A stretch of DNA of 64,000 bases from Pseudomonas brassicacearum subsp. neoaurantiaca (GTDB lineage Bacteria; Pseudomonadota; Gammaproteobacteria; Pseudomonadales; Pseudomonadaceae). Both the position numbers and the translations under genes were made by a program. The DNA is taken from NCBI RefSeq assembly GCF_013608025.1, contig NZ_VDLV01000033.1:62001-126000 (forward strand). Direction: 5' to 3'. The first letter of the stretch is position 1. Each line of letters begins with the position of its first letter. This document shows positions 16,087 to 22,975 of the stretch, piece after piece. The notes beneath the pieces are model-generated. The model ran no database searches, was not told the origin of the DNA, and was given only the letters and a program-made list of their open reading frames with translations.

Positions 16087-17121
16087 TTAGTTATGCGCGT
16101 GCAGTGCTTCGTTCAGCTCGATGGCCGACTTGTGGGTCTTGCATTCCACCGCGCCGGTTTCGGAGTTGCGGCGGAACAACAGGTCGGGCTGGCCGGCCAG
16201 GTCGCGGGCCTTGACCACTTTTACCAATTGGTTGTTCTCATCCAGCAGAGCGACCTTGGTGCCGGCGGTCACGTACAGGCCCGACTCCACGGTGTTGCGG
16301 TCGCCCAAAGGAATGCCGATGCCGGCGTTCGCGCCGATCAGGCAGCCTTCGCCGACCTTGATCACGATGTTGCCACCGCCCGACAGGGTGCCCATGGTCG
16401 AGCAGCCGCCGCCCAGGTCCGAGCCCTTGCCGACGAACACGCCCGCCGAGACACGGCCTTCGATCATGCCCGGGCCTTCGGTGCCAGCGTTGAAGTTGAC
16501 GAAACCTTCGTGCATGACCGTGGTGCCTTCGCCCACATAGGCGCCCAGGCGCAGACGCGCGGCATCGGCGATGCGCACACCGGCCGGGACCACGTAGTCG
16601 GTCATTTTCGGGAACTTATCCACCGAGAACACTTCCAGCAACTCGCCACGCAGGCGGGCTTCGAGCTGGTGCTCGGCCAGTTCGGCCAGGTCGATCGCGC
16701 CTTGGCTGGTCCAGGCCACGTTCGGCAGCAGAGGGAAGATGCCGGCCAGGTTCAGGCCATGGGGCTTGACCAGGCGATGGGACAGCAGGTGCAGCTTGAG
16801 GTACGCCTCGGGGGTGGAGCTCAGTTGGGCATCTTCGGCCAGCAGGGTCGCAACCAGTGGTTTGTGGCTTTCGGCCAGGCGGGTCAACAACGCGGCTTGG
16901 GCGGCGTCGACGTTGCGCAGTGCTTCAGCCAGTTGGGAAGCCTGGGCGGTGGTGAACGTGATGGCCTGGTTGCCTTCGCTGTAGCCCAGGATCGGGGCGA
17001 TGGCCGCGACGATCTCTGCCGATGGCTTGAGCATTGGCTGTGCATAGAAAACTTCGAGCCAGGCGCCTTCACGGTTTTGGGTGCCGACGCCGAAGGCCAG
17101 GCTGAACAGGGTAGTGGACAT
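16087..17121 (-). CDS. dapD: Tetrahydrodipicolinate N-succinyltransferase DapD
   Basis: Transfers succinyl from succinyl-CoA to tetrahydrodipicolinate, opening the succinylase branch to diaminopimelate. It has 344 residues, the long pseudomonad form (the E. coli enzyme is 274). The C-terminal two thirds carry left-handed beta-helix hexapeptide repeats (GAYVGEGTTVMHEGFVNFNA, GVFVGKGSDLGGGCSTMGTL, GCLIGANAGIGIPLGD). Gly- and hexapeptide-rich context leaves no doubt on family. The ArsC-like gene lies 32 bases upstream and is probably co-transcribed. Confidence 0.95.
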   Translation of the reverse strand: MSTTLFSLAFGVGTQNREGAWLEVFYAQPMLKPSAEIVAAIAPILGYSEGNQAITFTTAQASQLAEALRNVDAAQAALLTRLAESHKPLVATLLAEDAQLSSTPEAYLKLHLLSHRLVKPHGLNLAGIFPLLPNVAWTSQGAIDLAELAEHQLEARLRGELLEVFSVDKFPKMTDYVVPAGVRIADAARLRLGAYVGEGTTVMHEGFVNFNAGTEGPGMIEGRVSAGVFVGKGSDLGGGCSTMGTLSGGGNIVIKVGEGCLIGANAGIGIPLGDRNTVESGLYVTAGTKVALLDENNQLVKVVKARDLAGQPDLLFRRNSETGAVECKTHKSAIELNEALHAHN

Positions 17122-17153
17122 GAAATTACCTCTACAAAATGGACTGGGCAGGC

Positions 17154-17516
17154 TTACTTGATTTCTGCCGCATAAATATCTGGCTTGAAGCCAATCAGGG
17201 TTCGGTCACCGAGATCGAGCACCGGGCGCTTGATCATCGAGGGTTGGGCGAGCATCAGTTCGATGGCTTTCGTCTGGTCGAGATCGGCTTTGCGTTCGTC
17301 GTCGAGTTTGCGAAAGGTCGTACCGGCACGGTTCAACACCACTTGCCAGCCATGCTCGTTGCACCACTGGGTCAGGTGCTCACGGTCGATGCCGGCAGTT
17401 TTGTAATCGTGAAAGTCATAGCGCACCGCGTGCTCATCGAGCCAGGTACGGGCTTTTTTCATCGTATCGCAGGCTTTGATGCCGAAAAGGTGCAACGTTT
17501 TGCTTGAATCGGTCAA
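17154..17516 (-). CDS. Spx/ArsC-family thioredoxin-fold reductase (YffB-like), TTG start
   Basis: 120-residue ArsC/Spx-family protein of the YffB group, which has a thioredoxin fold and is usually found beside dap genes. The candidate active site is Cys16 in GIKACDTMKKA. I start it at TTG 17516 because AAAGGGGG lies seven bases upstream and the predicted length fits the family (about 117). The upstream in-frame ATG (17609) would add 31 residues without similarity. It is not the true arsenate reductase: the ars operon context is missing. Substrate unknown. Confidence 0.8.
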   Translation of the reverse strand: MTDSSKTLHLFGIKACDTMKKARTWLDEHAVRYDFHDYKTAGIDREHLTQWCNEHGWQVVLNRAGTTFRKLDDERKADLDQTKAIELMLAQPSMIKRPVLDLGDRTLIGFKPDIYAAEIK

Positions 17517-17612
17517 GGAACTGCCCCCTTTGCAGGTGCTGGAAATAAAAGGTGAAGGATTATGCCATGACCGGACGGTTTCGCGGCGGCCCAGGTTAAT
17601 GCGCTGCAAAAC

Positions 17613-17700
17613 CTGTGGGAGCTTGCTCGCGATGGCGATCGCATATCTGACATTGATGCTGACTGATACACCGCCATCGTGAGCAAGCTCGCTGCCACAA
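17613..17700. repeat. Degenerate REP pair
   Basis: CTGTGGGAGCTTGCTCGCGA (17613) and an inverse GTGAGCAAGCTCGCTGCCAC (about 17679-17698) form a decayed REP pair between the divergent ArsC-like and antiporter genes. The left copy has lost several bases of its loop. The rest of the 17517-17809 interval shows only an AT-rich patch (TTAATATGG near 17746) that may hold the antiporter promoter. Confidence 0.75.
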
Positions 17701-17809
17701 AGGCGGCCTGCGACATAGGTGTAACGGCCAAGCTGATGTTAGGCGGTTAATATGGCACTTCAACGGCAAGCTGTTGCCGGATATATGTCGCCGCAAGTGG
17801 AAAGCCGTC

Positions 17810-19456
17810 ATGCAAAGCGCCTATACCGTCCTGATCCTGTTGATGCTGGTGGGCGTGTCGCGCCTGATCGGACGGCTGGTCCCGCTGCCGTTGCCCCTGG
17901 TGCAGATCGGCGCCGGCGCCGTGCTGGCCTGGCCCTCGTTGGGGCTGCATGTGGCGCTTGATCCCGAGTTGTTCCTGTTTCTGTTCCTGCCACCGCTGCT
18001 GTTCTCCGACGGTTGGCGCATGCCCAAGCGCGAACTCTGGCGCCTGCGTGGGCCGGTCCTGACGCTGGCGGTGGGGCTGGTTCTGTTCACGGTGGTGTTG
18101 GCGGGTTATTTCATTCATTGGTTGCTGCCCGATATCCCGTTGCCGGTAGCCTTCGCCTTGGCGGCTGTCCTATCGCCGACCGACGCGGTGGCGGTCTCGG
18201 CAATTGCCCGGGATCGCTTGCCCGCACCGTTGATGCACATGCTCCAGGGCGAAGCGTTGATGAACGATGCGTCGGGCCTGGTGACCTTCAAGTTCGCCCT
18301 GGCAGCGGCGATCACCGGCGTGTTTTCCCTGGCGGGGGCGAGCCTGGCCTTCATCCTAGTGGCGGTCGGCGGCCTGTTGGTGGGCGTGGCGCTGAGTTGG
18401 CTGATGGGCCGCTTGCGGGCGTGGATGATCGCCCGTGGCTGGGACGATCCGGCGACCCACGTGGTGTTCATGTTGTTACTGCCGTTTGCCGCCTATGTGC
18501 TGGCTGAACGCTTGGGTGCCTCGGGGATTCTCTCGGCGGTGGCGGCGGGGATGATGCAGAGCTGGCTCGATCTGCTGCCGCGCCAGACGGGCACGCGGCT
18601 GCTCAATCGCAGTGTCTGGGCGTTGCTGGAATTCGCCTTCAACGGCCTGATCTTCCTGCTGCTGGGCTTGCAATTGCCGGACATTATCAAGGCGGTGACC
18701 AGCCACGAGGCGACGTTGTGGCCAACACTGTTTTATCGCTGCCTGGACGTGGTAGCGATTTTCCTGGTGTTGCTGGTGCTGCGGTTTATCTGGGTGCAAA
18801 GCATCTGGCGCGTGTCCGGGCTGGTGCGCCGCTCGCGCGGCAACGGCGAGCTGACCCTGGTGCCGACGGCGCGTTCCTGCTGGTTGTTGACCTTCGGCGG
18901 GGTGCGCGGGGCGGTGACGCTGGCGGGCGTGCTGTCGGTGCCGTTGCTGCTTGGGGCGGGGGAGGCGTTTCCCGAGCGAGACTTGCTGATCTTCATCGCT
19001 GCGGGGGTGATTCTGTTGTCGCTGATTGCAGCGTGCATCGCCCTGCCGTTGCTGCTGCGAGGTATCGAGAAAAGCCCCGACGACAAACGCCGCAACGAAG
19101 TTCGCGAGGCTTGGCGCAAAACCGCTGAAGCGGCGATTCATGCGTTGGAAGTGGAGGAGCCTGCCGAGTTGCCCAGCACACCGGATGCGGCCCAGGCGGC
19201 ACTGGCGACAGAGGTCAAGGCGCGGTTGATGTCCGAATATCGTCACCAGCTCCAGGTGTTCAACGACTCCGCCGAAGCCCAGGCGCTGGCGTTCGAGATG
19301 GATTTGCTGGAGCGTCGGCTGCGGTTAAAGGCTTATCGGGCACAGCGGTTGGAGTTGTATCGCCTCAGTCGTGAGCACCAGATTGGCGATGATGTGTTGC
19401 GGGAGGTATTGGGGGAGTTGGATTTGGCGGAGGCGAATTTGGGGTTGGGGAAATAA
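17810..19456 (+). CDS. CPA1-family Na+/H+ antiporter (NhaP/YjcE type)
   Basis: Inner-membrane cation/proton antiporter with 548 residues and about twelve membrane helices, then a hydrophilic C-terminal tail (residues about 415-548). Start chosen at the ATG at 17810 (MQSAYTVLILLMLVGVSRLI), which puts the first helix at the N-terminus. CPA1 motifs seen are LSPTDAVAVS (121-130) and EALMNDASG (148-156), the latter two regions holding the ion-binding Asp residues. I recall a Na+/H+ antiporter next to dapC in P. aeruginosa (PA3660), so this gene is the last core gene before the accessory stretch. Confidence 0.9.
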   Translation: MQSAYTVLILLMLVGVSRLIGRLVPLPLPLVQIGAGAVLAWPSLGLHVALDPELFLFLFLPPLLFSDGWRMPKRELWRLRGPVLTLAVGLVLFTVVLAGYFIHWLLPDIPLPVAFALAAVLSPTDAVAVSAIARDRLPAPLMHMLQGEALMNDASGLVTFKFALAAAITGVFSLAGASLAFILVAVGGLLVGVALSWLMGRLRAWMIARGWDDPATHVVFMLLLPFAAYVLAERLGASGILSAVAAGMMQSWLDLLPRQTGTRLLNRSVWALLEFAFNGLIFLLLGLQLPDIIKAVTSHEATLWPTLFYRCLDVVAIFLVLLVLRFIWVQSIWRVSGLVRRSRGNGELTLVPTARSCWLLTFGGVRGAVTLAGVLSVPLLLGAGEAFPERDLLIFIAAGVILLSLIAACIALPLLLRGIEKSPDDKRRNEVREAWRKTAEAAIHALEVEEPAELPSTPDAAQAALATEVKARLMSEYRHQLQVFNDSAEAQALAFEMDLLERRLRLKAYRAQRLELYRLSREHQIGDDVLREVLGELDLAEANLGLGK

Positions 19457-19581
19457 ATATCTGCGTCATCGCCCGAATAGCCTCGGGTCGATCACAGGCT
19501 CTATGAAGATACCTGGCTTGCGATGGGTTAAGTCAAATACGAATGGTGGGCGATCCTGTGCAATACCCAGTTGAGAACAAT

Positions 19582-20016
19582 ATGAAAGTTCGAAAAGCCT
19601 TACTGACCGATGCGGAATCGGTATCCAAACTCCTGAACCAGTTAGGCTACCCAGCCTCGCCGAAACTAATACGAGATAAGCTTGAGGCTTTAAAACTTAG
19701 CGCTTGCGATACCGTGCTGCTGGCACAAGACGGTCAGAATATTATCGGTGTCATAAGCTTGCATGTGCTTGAGCTGTTTCATCAGCCGGGTAGGCTCGGA
19801 CGCATTACCTCCCTTGTCGTTGATGATGACTTCCGAGGACAAGGAGTAGGGACAATGCTGGTTTGCGCTGCTGACGCGTTTTTTGCAGAGCAACTTTGCG
19901 TCCGGGCTGAGGTTACCAGTAGTGACCACCGAGTACAGGCTCATGCTTTTTATCAGCAACAAGGTTACGTGGTCGACGAGCGTCGGTTTGTCAAACGGTA
20001 CAGGATGCCTACATAA
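19582..20016 (+). CDS. GNAT-family N-acetyltransferase
   Basis: 144-residue single-domain GNAT acetyltransferase using acetyl-CoA. The acetyl-CoA pyrophosphate loop is R85-GQGVG-90 in DDDFRGQGVGTMLV; the C-terminal AHAFYQQQGYVVDERRFVKR is the typical GNAT end. I start it at the ATG at 19582; an in-frame start at 19543 adds 13 unlikely residues. Base composition is visibly lower in G+C than the flanking core genes (many AAA, ATT, TTT codons), a sign of transfer. Substrate cannot be predicted. It opens the accessory stretch. Confidence 0.85.
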   Translation: MKVRKALLTDAESVSKLLNQLGYPASPKLIRDKLEALKLSACDTVLLAQDGQNIIGVISLHVLELFHQPGRLGRITSLVVDDDFRGQGVGTMLVCAADAFFAEQLCVRAEVTSSDHRVQAHAFYQQQGYVVDERRFVKRYRMPT

Positions 20017-20183
20017 GGTTTGGAGCTAGGAATAAGCGGTATGACAGCGCGAATCACCGTTCAGACTTGCAATTCCAAATCCTCTAAACACGGATCTACC
20101 AGATTGGATTATGGAGTGGGTAAGTGTCGACTGAATTGGCCTCGACGGGAGGCCATATTCTCGGAGGTAAGTAGCGGAAGAAG

Positions 20184-20579
20184 TCAAAGCGGTAGGTAGG
20201 CCTTTACACCGGCAATTACACCTTGCATATCTTCAGAGCCCAGGCGAGGAACGAAGTACTCTCGACCTTTGGATCGGGTCTTTCTATGCAGCTTGTCCAG
20301 ACGTTCAAAACTCACCGTATAAATCATGTCGCACTTCACCCAAAGTTCTTTGTAACCATCGGACTGGAGAGGGTTGGTGTGGAGCAGATGATGCCAGTCC
20401 TGCTGCGTCTGTGGTGTTGTGGAGGAAATCGGCACCACGGTACAGAGCTTGCGACTGTGTGTGGCAGTAGGGGAGATCACCACCACCTTGCGGATCTTCA
20501 GCATTTCAGGCGCAACAAAGCCCCGCGTGAAGTCGCAAAGAAGAACATCACCTTGCTTGGGATGGTAATAAAGAGGCAT
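20184..20579 (-). CDS. PemK/MazF-like protein (possible toxin, no antitoxin seen)
   Basis: 131-residue protein resembling the PemK/MazF endoribonuclease fold. It starts MPLYYHPKQGDVLLCDFTRG, where KQGDVLLCDF matches the conserved first strand of the family. IRKVVVISPTATHSRKLCTV matches the strand that usually reads RPAVVVS. A Shine-Dalgarno GAGGA (20590-20586 on the minus strand) precedes the ATG at 20579. No antitoxin-like gene lies next to it on either side. A terminator hairpin sits 23 bases upstream of its start. Whether it still cuts RNA is uncertain; the usual RXXXV pattern after the first strand is altered. Confidence 0.7.
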   Translation of the reverse strand: MPLYYHPKQGDVLLCDFTRGFVAPEMLKIRKVVVISPTATHSRKLCTVVPISSTTPQTQQDWHHLLHTNPLQSDGYKELWVKCDMIYTVSFERLDKLHRKTRSKGREYFVPRLGSEDMQGVIAGVKAYLPL

Positions 20580-20601
20580 TCCTTATCCTCATGAAAAAGC
20601 A

Positions 20602-20621
20602 AAGCCGCCCGAAGGCGGCTT
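20602..20621 (-). terminator. Intrinsic terminator upstream of the PemK-like gene
   Basis: Eight-base stem with a UUCG tetraloop (GCCGCC-TTCG-GGCGGC on the minus strand) followed by TTTGCTTTTTC. The U-rich tail is present only in minus-strand RNA. It ends an RNA read from about 20.8 kb, and lies between that RNA and the PemK-like start codon. Confidence 0.85.
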
Positions 20622-20780
20622 CAATCGACACGCAGTTGAGCTTGCTTCGCCCCTTCTGCGCCGCTGGGTCAACCCCGAGAGGGACCCAGACTCCTGCCAG
20701 CTCTCGCTGGTGACGGGGTGGATTATGGCTATCGGCAATAGCGAATTCAAGCCAGCTTGAACCCTCGTCACAGGGGTGAC
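20602..20780 (-). ncRNA. Candidate structured small RNA (five hairpins plus terminator)
   Basis: Read on the minus strand, five perfect short hairpins follow one another. They are GTCAC/GTGAC (20767-20780), TTCAAG/CTTGAA (20746-20761), GCTAT/ATAGC (20728-20742), CCAGC-GAGA-GCTGG with a GNRA loop (20697-20710), and CTGGGTC/GACCCAG (20664-20689). The intrinsic terminator at 20602-20621 follows. No convincing open frame fits. The GNRA hairpin followed by GCAGGAGTC reminds me of phage C4 antisense RNA, but I cannot confirm it. The 5' end is a guess. Confidence 0.6.
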
Positions 20781-20852
20781 TGAGATCTGTTGGTATACAA
20801 AGTAAGCGAAATCAAAGGCTTGGCGTTCGCGGTGCGTTTTATGTCTTTTCTT

Positions 20853-20925
20853 GTCTGAGCAGACAGATCGTGGTCTGTCAGACGCGCCGAAGTTTCCGAC
20901 AAGTTTTTAAGGTTGTCCGTCGGAA
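20853..20925. other. Two inverted-repeat structures upstream of the DUF6124 leader
   Basis: A nested palindrome at 20853-20883 has outer arms GTCTG/CAGAC and inner arms CAGAC/GTCTG. A second, TTCCGAC (20894-20900) with GTCGGAA (20919-20925), has an AT-rich loop. Neither is followed by a T-run, so they are not simple terminators. They could be operator sites or part of a larger RNA; the purpose is not known. Confidence 0.5.
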
Positions 20926-20930
20926 GCGGG

Positions 20931-21055
20931 GGCTCTAGCCTCTGGGTGTCGCTGCCAATTCAGCGACCGGACGTGAGAATCCGAACGACACCTCTAGGAG
21001 CACGGGCTTCTGCGCTATCCAAGCGCGGGGCTTTACATACTTCAGCTCTAGGGAG
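20931..21055 (+). promoter_or_regulatory. Candidate structured leader RNA (three-way junction) before the DUF6124 gene
   Basis: P1 is GGTGTCG (20945-20951) with CGACACC (20986-20992). Inside it lie P2, GCTG (20951-20954) with CAGC (20961-20964), and P3, CGGA (20968-20971) with TCCG (20980-20983). Downstream is a hairpin GCGCT-ATCCA-AGCGC (21012-21026). The motif CTCTAG occurs three times (20933, 20992, 21046). The last copy overlaps the Shine-Dalgarno AGGGAG of the gene, and the middle copy (CTCTAGGAG) mimics it. This suggests a cis-regulatory RNA controlling translation. Confidence 0.55.
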
Positions 21056-21063
21056 CAATTTTG

Positions 21064-21426
21064 ATGGATAAGAAAGAGACTCAAAACGCACCAAAGCCGG
21101 CATCCACTTTCCCCTACGGTGACTACGCCCCCGAAAAGCTGCAAGAAGCCGCTGATCGGGCGCTGGATCATTACCTCAAACCTGACGATAGCAAGTCAGA
21201 ACCCAAGCCCTCTGTACAGTTATTCACTGTGGCTGACGGTATCGACACCGAAGTGTTGCTGGCCAACCTCAGCGAAACCCTGGCTTCGGCCAATGCGATG
21301 CTCAATGACCTTGCCTTCGATCAGGACGGCTCGCGACGACATGTCGCATTGGGAGTGGCCCAGATGATTGAGTTGGGGATGTTGTTGGCGAACAAGTGCC
21401 TGGATCGGGTAGAACTTCGGACTTGA
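21064..21426 (+). CDS. DUF6124/DUF3077-type Pseudomonas protein
   Basis: 120-residue soluble protein that I recognise as a Pseudomonas-specific small family (DUF6124, formerly DUF3077). Key blocks are LQEAADRALDHYLKP, LFTVADGIDTEVLLANLSET and GVAQMIELGMLLANKCLD. Members occur in several paralogous copies per genome and have no known function. The ATG at 21064 is preceded by AGGGAG at 21050-21055 with eight bases between. It is the last gene of the accessory stretch, next to a triple REP cluster and convergent with dapC. Confidence 0.75.
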   Translation: MDKKETQNAPKPASTFPYGDYAPEKLQEAADRALDHYLKPDDSKSEPKPSVQLFTVADGIDTEVLLANLSETLASANAMLNDLAFDQDGSRRHVALGVAQMIELGMLLANKCLDRVELRT

Positions 21427-21443
21427 TGTAATAAGTGCCGGCC

Positions 21444-21609
21444 TCATCGCGAGCAAGCTCGCTCCCACAGGAGGTTGGTGTCGATCACGCGTTCTGTGAT
21501 CAACACCCATCCACTGTGGGAGCGAGCTTGCTCGCGATAAATTGAAAGACAACCACAAAATCCCGACAGAACACTGAACCTGTGGCGAGGGAGCAAGCTC
21601 CCTCGCCAC
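21444..21609. repeat. REP cluster: one pair plus a second-class single copy
   Basis: A pair of inverted GCGAGCAAGCTCGC copies spans about 21444-21539. It is followed at 21580-21609 by a single palindrome of the other class (TGGCGAGGGAGCAAGCTCCC). Two REP classes side by side mark the right edge of the accessory stretch, just before the dapC stop codon. Confidence 0.88.
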
Positions 21610-21640
21610 GACAGCGGTCCGCTTCAGCGTGGTACAGCCA

Positions 21641-22840
21641 TCAACCCCGACGCTGGATAAACGCGCGAATCCGCTCCGCCGCTTCCACGCATTCAGCCAA
21701 CGGCGCAACCAGGGCCATGCGCACGCGGCCGGCGCCTGGGTTGACGCCGTCTACGTCGCGGGACAGGTACGAACCTGGCACGACGGTCACGTGTTCCTGT
21801 TCGAACAGGTCACGGCAGAACGCTGCATCATCGCCCGCCACGTTCGGCCACAGGTAGAAGCTGCCATCAGGGCGTTGCACGTCCAGCACTGGGCTGAGGA
21901 TTTCTAGCACGGCGTCGAACTTTTCCCGGTACAGCGCACGGTTGGCTCGTACGTGCACTTCGTCGTTCCACGCGGCAATACTCGCCAGTTGGGTCTGAAC
22001 CGGCATCGCGCAGCCGTGATAGGTGCGGTACAGCAGGAAGCCCTTGAGGATGTCCGCGTCGCCCGCCACGAAACCGGAGCGCAGGCCCGGCAGGTTGGAG
22101 CGCTTGGAGAGGCTGTGGAACACCACGCAGCGTTTGAAGTCCTTGCGGCCCAGTTCGACGCAGGCAGTCAGCAGGCCTGGCGGCGGGGTCTGTTCGTCGA
22201 AGTAGAGTTCGCTGTAGCACTCGTCCGAGGCGATGACGAAGTCATATTCATCCGCCAGGGCGATGAGCTTTTTCAGGACATCCACCGGAATCAGCGCGCC
22301 GGTCGGGTTGCCCGGAGAGCACAGGAACAGAATCTGGCAGCGTTTCCAGACGTCTGGCGAGACGGCATCGAAATCCGGATTGAAGCCGTTGGCGTCCAGG
22401 CAGGGCAGGTAATGCGGCTTGGCGCCGGCCAGGAACGCCGCGCCTTCGTAGATCTGGTAGAACGGGTTCGGGCTGACCACCAAGGCGTCGTCGCCCCGGT
22501 TGACCACGGTCTGGGTGAAGGCGAACAGGGCTTCGCGGGTGCCATTGACCGGCAGCACATGGCGCGCCGGGTCGAGCCAGCCGTTCGGCACATTGAAGCG
22601 ACGCTCGCACCAACCGGTGATGGCTTCACGCAGTTCCGGGATGCCCAGGGTGGTCGGGTACACCGCCATTTTTTCCAGGTTGCTGGCCAGCGCCTCGGCC
22701 ACGAAGCTCGGCGAACGGTGCTTTGGTTCGCCGATGGACAGCGCGATCGGGCGCTTGTCGGGGTTGGGCGTGACGCTGCCGAGCAGGGCGCGGAGTTTCT
22801 CGAACGGGTAGGGCTGGAGCTGGTTCAGAGCGTTGTTCAT
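21641..22840 (-). CDS. dapC: Succinyldiaminopimelate transaminase DapC
   Basis: PLP aminotransferase (class I/II fold) making N-succinyl-LL-diaminopimelate, the step between DapD and DapE. It has 399 residues. The Schiff-base Lys246 is in SLSKRSNLPGLRSGF, and the N-terminal LSIGEPKHRSP and YPTTLGIPELREAI are typical of the DapC group. Its place next to glnD and map is conserved in pseudomonads. In E. coli the step is done by ArgD/SerC; a dedicated dapC is usual in Pseudomonas. Confidence 0.92.
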   Translation of the reverse strand: MNNALNQLQPYPFEKLRALLGSVTPNPDKRPIALSIGEPKHRSPSFVAEALASNLEKMAVYPTTLGIPELREAITGWCERRFNVPNGWLDPARHVLPVNGTREALFAFTQTVVNRGDDALVVSPNPFYQIYEGAAFLAGAKPHYLPCLDANGFNPDFDAVSPDVWKRCQILFLCSPGNPTGALIPVDVLKKLIALADEYDFVIASDECYSELYFDEQTPPPGLLTACVELGRKDFKRCVVFHSLSKRSNLPGLRSGFVAGDADILKGFLLYRTYHGCAMPVQTQLASIAAWNDEVHVRANRALYREKFDAVLEILSPVLDVQRPDGSFYLWPNVAGDDAAFCRDLFEQEHVTVVPGSYLSRDVDGVNPGAGRVRMALVAPLAECVEAAERIRAFIQRRG

Positions 22841-22869
22841 CGGGGGCCTCGTTCAATGTGGGCACTGCC

Positions 22870-22965
22870 CCTGTGGGAGCGAGCTTGCTCGCGAATACGG
22901 TGTGTCAGTCGAAAAAACCATTGACTGACCCGCCGCTTTCGCGAGCAGGCTCGCTCCCACAGGGG
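22870..22965. repeat. REP pair (REPIN-like)
   Basis: Inverted copies CTGTGGGAGCGAGCTTGCTC (22870) and GCGAGCAGGCTCGCTCCCAC (about 22941) lie between glnD and dapC. One arm has the AAGCTCGC core and the other the AGGCTCGC variant, so the two halves have diverged. Confidence 0.9.
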
Positions 22966-22975
22966 ATTTGTTCGT

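Noticed and set aside
20589..20771. 60-codon minus-strand frame in the hairpin region
   Set aside because: It coincides with the five-hairpin RNA; palindromic content explains the frame, and there is no ribosome binding site.
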